Shown here piece after piece: positions 1-15,000 of a DNA stretch of 37,942 bases. Source of the stretch: Planctomycetota bacterium (lineage in GTDB: Bacteria; Planctomycetota; Planctomycetia; Pirellulales; Pirellulaceae); contig VGZA01000059.1 in NCBI GenBank assembly GCA_016872775.1, forward strand, positions 1-37,942. Direction: 5' to 3'. The translations under genes and the position numbers were made by a program. How positions within the stretch are numbered: the stretch's first letter is position 1; every line of letters begins with the position of its first letter. Below the pieces are notes generated by a model. The model was not told the DNA's origin. It saw nothing but the letters and a program-made list of their open reading frames with translations, and ran no database searches.

Positions 1-3000
1 ACGCAGATCGCCTTGGCATCCTCCTCCGACTCGGGGTTAAGTGACTCGGACGGCATCACGAACGATGCAACGCCGACCATCACCGGCCTGGCGGAATCGT
101 TGTCCACGGTTACGGTGCGCATTGATGGCAAGTCGGCTGGTTCGGCGGTGTCGGACGGAAATTGGAGCTTCCAGTCGCCGTCGTTGGCGGATGGCTATCA
201 TACCGTCACGGCAACGGCGACGGATCGTGCGGGTAACGTCGGTACCGTGTCGTCCGAGTTCGAACTGTTGATTGATACTTCCGCGCCGGCGGCGGCGTCG
301 AAGATACGTCTGGATCTGGCGAGTGACACCGGCGCGAGCTCCTCCGACGGAGTGACTCGATTCAAGTCACCGACGGCGACGGGCGACGCCGAGTCGGGAT
401 CGACGGTCGAGTTGTACGTGGACGGAGTTTTGGCGGGTGTTGGTACGGCGAACAGCCCCTGGTCGATCGCGACGGGGGACCTGACGGACGGCACGCACAA
501 ATTGGCGGCGCGCGTGATCGATCCTGCGGGCAATGTGGGTGGTCTTTCGGGCGAGGTGACGATCGTGGTCGATACGGTGGCACCGGTTGCGCAGTTGTTC
601 GATCTCTCGGCGACGTCAGATACCGGAGTGCGTGGCGATCAGATTACCTCGGCGGCGCGGGTCACGCTCTTGGGTACATCGGAAGCCGCGGCGCGAATCG
701 AGCTGGCCGGATCAACTCTTTCGTCATTGGTTGCGCTGAACGGTAAGTTCCAGTTGACCGGCGTTCCGCTGGTCGTTGGCGACAACCTGGTAACGCTGAA
801 GTCGATCGATTTGGCGGGCAACGAGTCCAGTACGACGATGACGATGGTCCGCTTGGATGTGGCTCAGGTGGACGATCCAGTTCTGGTATGGAATCAGATA
901 TTGCTGGAGGCGATACGGTTGGATGCGACCCCGCCGCCGATTGCGTCGCGTGGCATGGCGATGGTTCAGGCCGCAGTGGTTGATGTCATTAACTCGATCG
1001 AACAGAAGCCGAGCTTGTACGTGGCATTGCCGGCAGCCGCCGGCGCATCGGCGGAAGCGGGCGTCATCGCCGCGGCGCACCGCGTGGTGTCGTATCTCTT
1101 CCCTGCCCAGACGGCGGAATTCGACGCGCGCCGAACCAGCTCGCTATTGACGATTGCCGATGGCGCGGCGAAGACCGATGGGATTGCGTTGGGCGAGGCG
1201 ATCGCGGATGCGATGATTGCGCTGCGTTCGGGTGATGGTTGGGACGCTTTCGTTCCGTACCTGCCCGGCTCCGAGCCCGGCGATTGGCTGCCGACCGCTC
1301 CTATGTTCGCCCCGGCGCTGTTGCCCCAATGGGGCGACGTGCAGCCGTTTGCATTGCGTGACGGAGCGGAGTTCCGGCCGATCGGGCCACCGCTGCTGTC
1401 CTCGATCGAATATGCCTCGGCCTGGAACGAGGTGCGGCAGTTAGGCGCGGCGAGCGGCGGGACGCGTACCGCCGAGCAAACGACGATCGCGCGCTTCTGG
1501 GCCGATGGGGGCGGCACGTACACGCCGCCAGGGCACTGGAACGAGATCGCCGCCACCGTTGCACGGGACTTCGGCAACGGTCTGGCGGACAACGCTCGAC
1601 TTTTTGCCGCGTTGAATCTCGCGATGGCCGATTCGGGGATCGCCGCCTGGGACGCCAAATACGCTGCGGAGTTCTGGCGGCCGATCACGGCCATCCAACA
1701 GGCCCAACTGGACGGCAATCCTGCGACAGTCGCGGATTCCAGCTGGACGCCGCTGCTGGTAACTCCTCCATTTCCCGAATATGTCTCGGGCCACAGCACT
1801 TTCAGCGGGGCGGCGGCCGCGATTCTGGCCGGATTCTTCGGCGACGAGATTACCTTCGATTCCGAAACGCCCGGGTTGACCGGTGAGACAAGAACGTTCA
1901 CCAGCTTTACGCAGGCCGCCGAGGAAGCGGGACGCAGCCGGATCTACGGCGGAATCCATTTCCAATTCTCAAACGCGGACGGGCAGGCCCTGGGCCGATC
2001 GATTGCCGGTGTCGTACAAGAACTGATGTCGGTCAGCGAGGACCGGAGAGCGCCAACCATTATCCTGAATGGCCGATCCGGAGCCGCCACATCCACGAAC
2101 CCCACGATCACCGGGCGCGTGATCGACAACTTGCTCGGTACCTCGAGCCTGCAGTATCAGGTCGACTCCGGTCCGTTCCAGGACCTGACTTTCAGTGCGA
2201 CCGGTACATTCAGTTTGCCGATGACGTTGCCATTAAATGGAACCGGAGACGGAACCCATGTTGTGACATTCCGCGCGCAGGATGCGGGCGGAAACATCTC
2301 GGAAAGCGCCTTTCATTTCACGCTGGACACGATTGCGCCGTCGCTTTCCGTATCGAGTCCGAGCGAGGGTGCGGAAGTCAACGCCACGACCGTTCTTCGC
2401 GGAGTTGCAAGCGGAACCGGTTCGTCGATTACGGCGTTGTCGTATTCGCTGGACACGGGGACATCGATGCCGTTGTCGTTCAATATGGATTCAGGCGAGT
2501 TCGCGACGACACCGGATCTTTCCAAACTGGGAGCGGGCAACCATACCATTCACTTGCGCGTGCGGGATGCAGCGGGAAATGAAGCTACCCTGGATCGCAC
2601 CGTCACGTTAGCGGCGCCATTACCATTTGCCATCGAATCGGTCGTCCCAGCCTCTGGCTCGACGGAAGTCGGAGTGACGATCCGACCGCTCGTGACATTC
2701 ACGCGACCCGTCGATCCGGCCACATTGAGCAAAGAAAATATTTATGTGTCCGATTCCGCGGGCAACCGGTTGGCGGCCACCATTGTTCCGGCGAACGACG
2801 GCTCGTTCGTCTGGCTGTTCATGCATAAGCCGATGCCCGGCGCTTCACAGATCTCCGTGACGGTCAATGGAGATCTGATCCGAGCCACCGACGGGACATT
2901 CCTGGATGGCGACGGGAACGGGACGGCGGGAGGAGTCTTCCGTGCCACATTTACCACGGTCTCACGAACCAATCTGTTGAACACGTCGATCGGCGGGATT

Positions 3001-6000
3001 CTTGCCGATCCGGGACCCGATCTCAAACCGGGAACGTCTGACGACGTGCGGCCCGGTCCTGACGGTGTTCTGATGACGGCGGACGATGACTACCTCCTGC
3101 CGATCGCGGGCGCGACCTTGTATATCCTGGGGAGGGAAGATCAGAAAGTCACCACGGGAGCGGATGGTCGATTTACGCTCGATTCGATCCCCGCCGGCGA
3201 CGTCAAACTGGCGATCGACGGAATGACGGCGACGAATGCGCCTGCGGAAATCTACTTTCCCGAAATGGTCATGGACCTGAACGTCGTGCCGGGACAAGTC
3301 AATTTCGTGATGGCGGCGATGATGCAGGATCCGGTGAAGGCGGCCGCGGTGCTGGAGCAAGGCGTCTATCTGCCGCGCCTGCAGGAGTCGTTGCTGCAGC
3401 CGGTCAGTTCGAACCAGTCGACAACCATCACGACCAATCCGACCTCGGCGCCGAACTTGACGCCCGAACAGCGGTCGCGGTTGACGATTGAGCTGCAGCC
3501 GAACAGTTTCGTGGCATCGAATGGCGGCGACGTCGCGAATGGCTTCGTCGGTATCAGCACCGTGCCGCCGGATTTAGTGCGCGACATGCTGCCGCCCGGT
3601 TTGCTGGAGCACACGTTTGACATCACGGTCCAGGCGCCGGGGATCAGTAATTTCTCAGCGCCGGCGGCGATGACTTTTCCCAACGTCTTCAACGCGGCGC
3701 CAGGTACCAAGCTGCAGTTCCTGTCGTTCGATCACACGACCGGCCGGCTGGTCATTGAGGGAACGGCCACGGTCTCGGCCGACGGCCTGTCGGTTCGAAC
3801 CGATCCGGATACTGGAATAACGCATCCTGGTTGGCATGGACTGACACCCCCGGGAACGACAACCGACCCGCCCTGTCCGCCCGCCTTTCACGACATAGAG
3901 GTTCCTCCGATAGCGGTTACCGATGGTCTGCGCGATTATTACTTCGACGACGATCAGGGGCGGTTCCGACTGTCGTTCGGTAATGCGGCCAGTCGGCTAC
4001 GTCCGAATGAAGAAAAGTGCAGTTCATATAATCGCCGTGCGACGCCGCTGGAAGTCAAGATCGAGTTGATCGGCAATGATGGCGCGAACGGGTTCCTGGA
4101 TGGATTGGCCAGCCAGACATTCTATTTGCAGCCGGAACAGCAGCGCAGTATCACCGTCGATATGCGGGATCTGCTGACCGATGCGCGCATCAGCAGCGCT
4201 TTGTCCAACAAGCTCTACGGCGCCAAGGTAAAGATCACGCTCAAACAGCAAGGCGCGGCGTCCACGATTCGTACCGATGAAATCTATATCTATCGCCTGT
4301 TCGATATTGGCGACAACGTCCATGTCGACGGCACGATGGACTTCCCGAAGACCTTCATCAACAACGACGTGACTCAGCGGCAGGATCTGGTCTACGCGGG
4401 ACCTGGGGCCGCCAGTCCGACGCTGACACCAGCTACCGGGTCCGAATTTGGCTATTCCGGCAGCACCGTGACGTTCAATCCATCGGCCGACGGGTCTCGA
4501 ACGGACGAATTACGGATCGTGTCCCCTGGGGGCGGCAACCCTGGATCGGTGAATCTTCGCGGCCGGGGCGTTGGTCCGCAGAATATTCTCTTCCCCAAAT
4601 CGAGTCTGCAGGCAGCGATCACGCGGATTGTGGACACGTCACCTGTGCCTGCCTCATTGGTAACATTTGTCGGGATCTTCCCGGTGGACAGTGCCGATGC
4701 CGGTACGTTGCGCAGCGACGAGGCCGGGTTCCAGGCGATTGTGGATGACATCTATTCCGACGCCGTCACGAATGTCTACACGAACTTCCAGACGTTGAGC
4801 GCCAACGCGCTGGCTGCCGTCGATATTTACGATTCCGGGGCGGGTGCGGGACAGCTAGTCACGTCGGTCTACGTTGGTACGGGTGCGAATCCGTGCGGGA
4901 ACGCCGGGACGCCCGCCTGCGCCTATTGGGCCGACTTCGACAAGGACGACTTCCAAAACACGTTCGTTCCCGAGTTCTACAAGACATCCACGCTGCAGGA
5001 CCAGTTTCGTTTCGACAGCATTACCAACCGAAGTTACAGCGACAATCCGGGCGGAGCGCTGGCGGTGAAGATGAACATCGACGTGCTGGCGGGGTTCGGG
5101 TCGATCAGCGGCTCGGCGACGCCGCGCGCGGCGTTCAAGCGACTACTGGCGAATGCGATCACACACGAAGTCGGACACGATCTGGGCGCGATTCATCTGC
5201 GCGATGCGGCGAACAACTACATCGTCGGCAATGGCGACGTCATGGGGTCGAGAGGATCGTCGGCCGCCTCGCTCTATTCGTTCATCACGATGGGCCCGCT
5301 GGTGAAATACGCTTTAGGCTTGCCGGTCACCACGGCGGAGCACGTCAGCATCTGGGATTACTACAAGACCTACGAACCCCTGGAGACATATCGACATAAT
5401 CTGGGACTGCTCGGGCCGCACCATGACCCCAGCGAGGCCGGAACTGGCACACCGGTGCTGGAATTGCTGGACGCGCCGATCGTGATGGGCGGGGCAGCGC
5501 CGGGGCAATTCAGGGATGGCGATCATGTCGATCTTGGGCCGGTACGTGCCGACGGAAGCGGCGGCGAATCGGTCACCCGAGCGATCTATCTGTTCAACAA
5601 TGGCGACGAGCCACTCACGATCAGTGGAGTTTCGCTGTCGGGCGCGGCCAGCGGATTTGTGCTGGAGGGAATTGGTACGTTGCCCCTTTCGATCCCGGCG
5701 ATCGATCCGCTGAATCCCGATCCGGCAGCCAGCACCGTGGCATTGACGGTACGATTCGATCCGTCGTTGCGCGGCAGCTTGCACGACACATTACGGATTA
5801 GCTCGAACTCTTTGACTCCGCATCCACATACCCAAACGCAGACAATCAGTCTGGCGCTGGATGGCACCGGAATCGCCAATTCCGGCGCGATTCGAGTCCA
5901 GGTCGCCAATAACAATCTGGGTGGGCGAGCGTTGAGCGCGGGCGCGGTGACGGTTGGTGCCTTTGCGACAGTGGAAAATGTCGGCGCCGACCCATTGACG

Positions 6001-9000
6001 ATCAACTCGCTGGCGATGCTGGATGGGCAGCATTTTGCGCTGACTGATCTGCCGACACTGCCACTGCAATTGGCGCAGGGCACCTCGGCGACGATTGGCT
6101 TGCAGTTCGATCCGGGCGCGATCGGCCTCTTGCGCGATCGGATCTTGATTGGATCCGACGATCCGCTGGCAGCCATGTTCCGGCAAGGCGTTGTCGGCAC
6201 CGGTCTAAGCGACGGCGCCAGTGCGCTCGATTACGGACAAGACTTTGTCGGCCTGGAAACGGCCAACACGGGCGCTCTGCCACTACATCAACGGAGCGAC
6301 GATGAAGGGAATTTCAGCTTCTTCCTGCCCCCCGAGGAACCGTTCCACGCCGCCATTTTCGACCTGATCAGCGGCCTGTTGGCGCACATTTACGGCACTA
6401 GCGCCGCGACCGGCGAGCCCACGGAGGTCGGTGAACCGATCTTCATGGCCAGCATGGAAGTCGATCAGGACGGCGATGGACTGCCGTGCGATATTGAGTT
6501 CGCGGTGGGCACAGCCTGTGACGCGGCGGATACGGACCGGGATGGAATCGACGATTTCGTCGAGCTGCGAAACGGCACCGATCCGTTGGGAGGCAGGGCC
6601 TTCCCGACCGGCGTCGTTGCCGGCGTCGAATTGACCGGCAACGCGATGGAGATCGTTACGGGACCGTCTCCACTCGATCCGAATCGCCAGCTGGCCTACA
6701 TCGCGGGGGACGACTATGGGCTGTCGGTTGTCGACGTTACCGATTTCGCGAATCCACGACTTGTGGGTGGCCTGAATCTACCGGGACAAAATCGGGATGT
6801 CAGCGTTGATCTGGCGGGCAATCTGGCAGTCGTTGCCGGCGGCGATTCTGGCTTGCATTTGTTGAATGTTGCCGATCCGGCGAATCCGACCGTCATCGCG
6901 ACGCTGCCACTGGCAAGCGTGCAACGCGTTGAGGCGTTTGACGGCGTGGCCTACCTGGCTTCCGGAGCCGAAATTCTGGCTGTCGAATTGTCGTCGCATG
7001 AAATACTCGATCAGCAGAACTTGTCACAGGGACAGATCATTGATCTAGTGCGCGAGGGGACGCATCTGTATGTGATGACGCAGGGAACGCTGAACGTATT
7101 CGACATTTCGGATGGTATTCCTGTGCTGCGCGGTTCCGTGTCTGTGGCCGAGCACGGAGGAAAGTTGTTTGCGGGTGGCGGTCTGGTGTTGGTGGGTGGT
7201 GATGCCAGCGGTTTTCAGGGTGGATTCTCGATCGTGGATGTCGGGGATCCGGTGAGTCCGCAGCTGTTAAGCGAAGTCGACGACGCGGCCCTGGCGGGCA
7301 ACGCTCTGGCGGCCAACGGAGCCGGTCTGGCGGTGCTTGTCGGAAATCCTTTCCCGGTCAACGTGCTTGACCTGGTGCGGATCAGTGATCCGACGAATAC
7401 CGGCGAACTCATCACGCGCATCAACCTGCCTGCGGCCCCGAACGGTGTTTTTATCGGTTCCGGGATCGCGTTTGTCGCCAATGGCACGGCCGGCCTGCAG
7501 GTTGTCAATTACCTGGCCTACGATTCGCTCGGAGTCGCCCCCGCCGTTACCATCAGCGCACTTGTACCGGATGCCGACCCTGGCACGCCGGGAATTCAGG
7601 TGGTCGAGGGAACCTCGTTGCCGATACGCGCCACGGTCACGGATGATGTACAGGTCGAACATGTCGAACTGTGGGTCGGCGACAGTACGCTGGCCCATGA
7701 TCCGTCGCATCCGTTCGAGTTTCTAGTGCCGGTACCGCGACTGTCGACCGGTGCCACAAGCCTCACGATGCGGGCGACGGCCTACGATACGGGAGGAAAT
7801 CCGGGAATCTCCGACGCGTTGACGGTTGAAATCGTGCCCGATACGACAGCCCCAGACGTGGTCTCCAGTTCGCCCGCGGAGGGACAACGACGATTGCGTA
7901 TTCCGGCGATCACATTGCGCTTCAACGAACCGTTAGCCACGGAGATTGTGTCCACATCGGGGATCACGTTGACCCATCTCGGAGCTGATGGTGTGCCGGG
8001 TGGGGGCGACGATACCGCGGTAGCCGTCGGCCGCCTGGACATTTCGGCCTCGCGCCGGTTGGCCATCTACCCGGCAACGGACTTCTTGCCGGGCGCCTAC
8101 CAGCTGGTCGTCGATGGATCGATCATCTCCGACCGCGCCGGCAATCATCTTCCCTCCCCATTCACGTTGAACTTCATCAAGCGTCCTGATACGACGCCGC
8201 TAATTCTCGACCAGGAAGTCTCCGGCGAGATCGTCATTGGCGACGAAAGCGAGGTATTTGTCTTTACCGGACAGATCGGCCAGAGAATCGCTTTCGATGG
8301 GCTGGAACAGGACCACGATAGCCTGCAGATGCAGTTGATCAGTCCCACGCAGGAAGTGGTCTGGTACCAATATGGTAGGTGGTTGTACGATACCGCGCCG
8401 ACAACTTTGATCGAGAGCGGCACGTACCGCCTGATTCTTGCGACTTCACCGCGCGACGTCGTCGATTATCGGTTCCGCGTGCACGATCTTGGTCAGGCTC
8501 CGCGGATCGGGCTCGACACGACAGTCGGTACCGGATTGGTACCGGTACCGGCAACGGCGTTCACGAATCTTGTCGGCAGTTATGTCGACGCCAGTTTGCG
8601 CGGTGAGGTCGAATTCGACGACTGGAGATTATCGCAGACGATCGCCGGTACGCGCAGCGACAGTCACATCAGCTTTACGCAATCGCAGTGGGGCGCGCGA
8701 GCCGACGTGGGCCTGAGTGGCGGATCGGACAGCAACTGGGACGCGTACTCGGTTCAATGGGATGGACAGTTGTCAATTACGCAGCCGAATACCCTGCTCT
8801 ACCTGCGCAGCGCGTTCCGAGACGGCAGCCGGATGCTGATCGACCTGGATCACGACGGCAGTTTTACGCAAGCGGATATCGATAGCGGCGGTCTGCTCGA
8901 CATTGGCTGGGGGATCTGGCACAACGAGACCAGCAACCCGTCGGTGCCCTTGTCGGTTGGAACCTACAATATCCGCGTGCAATTCGAGGATGAGGAGGGT

Positions 9001-12000
9001 GACAATTTTGTGCACCTGTTGTGGGACAATGGAACGAATCTCACTCCAGGGTTCGCCACCGACTACTATCGGTTTGATGGACTCAAGGGCCAGCGGCTGT
9101 ACTTCGACGTTCAGGAGTCCACACGCTACTCCTCCGCGCATTCATGGACCTTGTATAGCGCCGCGAATCAGCCGATCGGCTCCAATTATTGGAATGCCGA
9201 TTTTGAGTCGACTCTGCCTTCGGATGGCGAATATCTGCTGGCGGTCGCAGGGGACAGTTCGTCGCCTATTTCCTATCGATTCGCGACCGTAACGCCAACG
9301 ACGACGACCAGTTCGTTTGCCATGGGAGAGACGATTTCCGGGCAGATCACCGAGGCCGGTGAAATTGACGCGTGGACGTTTACGGCGAATGCTGGCAATC
9401 GTATCCTTTACGATGCTCAGGACAGCGACTTCGATGCGATCACGATGAAGCTGACCACTCCTGGCGGTGTGACGCTTGTATACCAGAACTCCGACTACGA
9501 TTCCTCGCCGCTGGTGCTCACCGAGTCCGGTACGTACCGCCTCGCCCTCGTCGGCACCTCCGATACGGTGGGCGATTACAAATTCCGGATTCTGAATGTC
9601 GCGGACCAACCGCTTGTCGCGTTGGACACTGACATTGGTTACGGATTGCAGCCCGTCCCCGCCTCGGCGTTTACGAATCTTGTCGGCAGTTATGTCGACG
9701 CCAGTTTGCGCGGTGAGGTCGAATTCGACGACTGGAGAGTATCGCAGACGATCGCCGGTACGCGCAGCGACAGTCACATCAGCTTTACGCAATCGCAGTG
9801 GGGCGCGCGAGCCGAAGTGGGCCTGAGTGGCGGATCGGACAGCGACTGGGACGCGTACTCGGTTCAATGGGACGGTGAAGTCACTGTCTCAAACACCGGC
9901 ACACACCTCTACTTGCGCAGTGATGCCCGTAGCCGCCTGTTGATTGACGTGAACCAGGACGGGGAATTGGACGCGCTCGATATCTCCCTGGGCGGGCTGC
10001 TGGACAATGGCTGGGGAGCAAACGAATACGTGTCGACCAGTTTAAACTCGATTGCTCTGCAGCCGGGCGTATACGCGTTCCGTATGCAGTACGACGAATT
10101 GTACGGCGACAACCAGGCCTACCTGTTGTGGGACGACGGGCAGGGACTCAATCCGGGTCTCGCGTCCAGGATCTATCGGTTCGATGGATTGAAGGACCAG
10201 CGGCTTTACGTTCAGAATTTCGTAAAAGGTACACCGCTTCCCCATTATGCCGCAACGCTGTTGATTTTCGGGCCCGACGGTCGTCCGGCGACGGGTTACA
10301 CGACAGTATATACCGACCTCGAAGCAACTCTACCTTCCGACGGCGAGTACTTTGTGGTGTTGTCTGGAAACCTCGCCGATACGCCGGTCCCCTTCCAGTT
10401 CCGTTTGGTGACGCCGGACGTCGAACTGCTCGCACTCACGCTTGACAGCGTCGCCAGTGGGACGATTGACGAACCGGGAGATCGAGACGAATGGACGTTC
10501 GCCGGGACCGCGGGTCAGCGCGTCTATTTCGATCAGTTGGAATTGGGTTGGTCTCCGGTATCTTTCGTGTTGTCGACACCAACCGGTGGCCCTCTTTGGT
10601 CGTCTGGATGTCATTTCTTCTGGTACGTTGAGTACTGTGACTCGGGGGTCATCGTTCTGCCGCAGACCGGTACCTACCGGGTCACGGTAGAAGGAGTCGT
10701 CAGGCGATCGAACATCGAATCACCAGAAATTGGCACGGGCGATTACTCATTCCGGTTGTGGGACCTGGATGTTGTTCCGAGCCTCACCTTTGGCAGCTCC
10801 GAGTCGATCACGCTGGATCCAGGCGCTTCCGCAACCGTATTCAAGTTTGCGGGCGTCGAGGACCGAACCTACTACATCGATTTCAATTCGGCGCTTCTTA
10901 GTTACCCTCACAATGGTAATGCAGCTGTTTATCGGTCGGATGGCCAGATTATTCGCTCAAACGGGCTGGGTCAAGATTTCGACGTGACGGCCGCGGTGAC
11001 GTCCGAGTACTTTGTCGTCCTTAATGGCATCGATACGACAGCGATCGATTTGACGTTCACGGTAATCGAGCCATCGACTGTATCGTCAGTGTTTGGCGAC
11101 ACCGATTATGGTGTGCCGCAGGCGGATCTGCTCGGCTCGCCGGGCGACGTGCGTATCTACAAGCTGCCGTTGGTGGCCGGACAACAATTGTTTTATGACG
11201 CGCTGGAATTCGAATTAGACGCCATTGACGTTGTGCTGCAAAGCCCGACGGGATTCTCCTTGTTGCACCGGAATTCGGACGTTGATTTCGGTCCGATCCT
11301 GATTCAGCAGACGGGCGACTACGAGCTGCGATTGTCGGGAAGCGGCGACACCGTCGGGGATTTCAATTTTGTCTTGCATCGGAAGGATCTGATGCAGGAA
11401 GTTTCCGTCGGCGGCATGGCGACCGGGCAGATTGACCCTGGGCGTTCCGCGCGTTACTTCCGTTTCAGCGGGACGCAGGGGCAGCGGATTGAATTGGCCA
11501 ATACGATCAGTTCGCGCAGCGAAGCCAATTGGTCGCTCTGGTCGCCGCTTGGCGGTTTGCTCAGCCGAAACAACGTCGCGACCAACCATCCCGCCCTGAC
11601 ACTGCCGGTGACGGGCTCCTACGTGATCGAGGTCAGCGGGTATTTTGATGACCCTCCGGCGCTCGATTTCGAATTTCAGATCAACGATCTCAGCGACACA
11701 CCCGTAATGTCCTCCGGATTCGATCTGGTACACCAAGGGGACTTCGCACCCGGCGAACAGGATGTCGTCAATTTTGATGCCGCCGCGGGTTTGCGGTTCT
11801 TCTTTGACACGCTTGATAGTGATTTCGACGCGACGATCGTTCGTTTGGTGGATCCGTTTGGAGCGACGATCCACGAACGGTCGGCTTCGTATGACATGGG
11901 AATGGACATTCTGCCGTTCAGCGGCACGTATCAGCTGGTGTTGTACGCCAACAGCCCGGACGATTCCGGCGACTACCGGTTCCGCTTACTTGATTTGGAC

Positions 12001-15000
12001 TCCAACTCCACAGCGATCGTGCCTGGAACGGTCGTCCAGGAGAATGCGATTGAACCCGATGCGACGCTCGTCTATCGGCTGGATGCCACTGCAGGGTCGC
12101 GCTATGTCTTTGACGGCATCGACCTCGATACATACAACGTCAGTGGCTACAGCATCGATGGGGCCGGTAACGTGGTCCAACCTGACTGGCGAGGTGCCTC
12201 GAAAAAGGATTGGGGGCCGGTGCAGTTGGAGGCGACGACGCGGTACTTTCTGATCGTAGAGAACAGCGGCGATCAGGCTGCTGACTTGGCGTTCAACCTG
12301 CAGGCGGAAACGGATCAGGCGACCGCGCCGTTCGATACACCGATTGCCGGGACGCTTGACCCTGGCGGTTCGACACATTTGATGCGGGTCTCGGCCGCCG
12401 CGGGACAGCGCTTGTATTTTCTTGGCGATGCCGAGCCGTTAAGCGATGCCTATATCACGCTTTACTATCCGGATCGCGCGGACTGGATCGACTACACCTT
12501 TTCTACCTATCTCAACAACGATATGGAGGTGACGATTCCGTTCACCGGCGATTACCTGCTGGCGCTGCAGGGTTACGCCGTCGATGGACCGCGTGATTAC
12601 GCGTTTACGATCGTGACGTCCCAGACGACAACGGCATCGCTAAACGGATTTGGAGCGGTACAGACGGCGGATATCGCCGAACCAGGCGATATGCACGAAG
12701 TGACGTTTACTGGTTCCGCGGGGCAACGCATTTTCTATGATGCAATCGATGCCGACAACGATCGGATCGATGTGACGCTCTGGTCACCGACAGGTGTTAA
12801 CCTGGGCGGTTGGAACTCCGATTGGGACAACGGTCTTCGAACATTGACCGACGATGGCACGTACCGATTGCGTTTCGATGGCAGCGGAAGAACGGTCGGC
12901 GACATCGCGTTTCGATTGCTCGATCTGGCCGACGCGACCCCGCTGGTCGCGGACAAGTTGGTATCGACTACACTTTCCGAGTGGCCGTCGCAATCGCGTG
13001 CCACCATCTACAGTTTCTACGCGGCGACGGGCGAGCGACTCTATTTTGACTCGCAGTTTGTGACAGGTTGCTATGCCTGGACCGTTTATGCGATGGACGA
13101 CGCGTACGTTTCGAGTTCCGGCGGCTGCGGCGATCTCAGTTTGGAGATGCCGTTTACCGGTCAATTTGCGATCGTGATCGTGGGCAACGGTACGTCGTCC
13201 GACCCGACCGGGATTACGTTCCGGATGACGGCACCCACGACCAGCTCGAACTCGCTGGTGTTCGACCAGGTCTATGGCGGCAGTTTCGAATTTACGACCC
13301 CCCAAGGCTTAAGTGGGCCCGCCGATCTCTTGTTGGGTACGAACGATCTACTTTACGTGGGTAATCGGAGCAACGGTGTGACGCGGTACGACGCGTTGAC
13401 CGGCGCGTTTGTCGACCAGTTCATCGCGGCGGGCGACCACGGCCTGTGGTATCTGGGCGGGATGGACTTTGGTCCCGATGGGAATCTCTACATTGCAAAT
13501 GCTTACAGTGGCGGATCGATCCTGGTCTATGACGGTTCGAGCGGTGACTTCCTAAGCGAAATCGTCCCGCCGGGCGGGAGCGGTCTGGTGGATCCGCGCG
13601 GTTTGACGATCGGGCCGGACGGAAATATCTATGTCGCCAGCGATCGTGGCAGCACCAAGATTCTCAAATTCAGCACCAGTGGCGATTTCCAGGGCGTGTT
13701 TGTGGACGGTGTTGGCCAAGGGCTGACCAACGGGGTTTCGCCCGTGTTCAGTCCGGGCGGCGACCTCTACGTTGCCGAATACGACACAGGACGTGTACTG
13801 CGGTACGACGGTACGTCGGGTGCGTTCGTCGAGACATTGATCGGTGCCGGCGCGGCAGGTTTAGGAAGAACGTCTGCACTCACATTCCTCGCGACCGGCG
13901 ACCTTCTGGTCAGTGACTTCTCGGGTAACCGGCTAATGAAATTTGACGGCACGACGGGAGGATTCGAGGGCGTGTTCTCCGAAGGCGGACCGTTATCGGG
14001 ACCGTACGGAGCGTTATTGGACGGATTCAACAACCTGTTTGTGGCATCTTACCTCGGTAACCGCGTGTTACGTTACGATGCGACAACGGGAGGATGCGTT
14101 GGCAACGACGAGATTTGCGCATCGGGAGAGCGTGATCGCTACTTCTTCGATGGCACGGCCGGACAACGCATTTACTACGACGCGCTGCTTGGCGCCTCCG
14201 CTCAGACGATCGCCACGCTGTACGGCCCAGGCGGAAGTGTCCTGCCGATGTTTGGTTATTTGTGGGGGCACTACGACGCGGGCACGTACACCTTGCCGAC
14301 GACGGGCAGCTATTACATCGAATTCAGTGCGCCGGGGCCGGGAGGACACCTGAGCGCGTACCGTTTCCGTGTGCTCGATGTCGCCGTGCAATCCGCTTTG
14401 GAGTTCGATATCGCAATCCAGGTGACGCTATCGCCCTTGCGTACGGAGCTCTACCGCTTCCTGGGCACCAAGGACCAGCGACTTTATTTCGACGTCCAGG
14501 GCGCGGCGACCTGTTCCGGCATTATGACGCTGCGCGGACCGGCGAATCAGCAGTTGAATGGTGCCAGTATATGCAACGATTTTTCGGTCGTGTTGCCGTC
14601 CGACGGTGAGTACGTCGTTGAACTTGCGAGCTACCACGACTATCTGCCGGTTACGTTTGATTTCCAAGTCGTCACGCCATCCACAACCACGACGTTGCTC
14701 AGCAATCTGGGCGACATCGTCGCCGGCAGTATTGACGAACCGGGTGAACTGGATATTTACACCTTCGAGGGCGCGGTCGGTCAGCGATTGATTCCGGATC
14801 AACTTGCGGGCAACTTGAATGCCCAGTTTACCGTTTTCAGTCCCAGCGGATTGGAACTCGCAAACTTCTTTTCTTATTACTGGAGCGAAGTTCCGGAGAC
14901 ATTGATTGAGCCGGGGCTGTATCAAATCGTAGTTCGCGGGATCGGCGATGGAACGGGAAGTTACGCGTTTCGGGTCCAGGATGCGGCCGACGCCATGGAG

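Noticed and set aside
966-1901. Minus-strand frame of 311 codons
   Set aside because: It lies opposite the haloperoxidase domain, whose catalytic residues prove the plus strand is coding.
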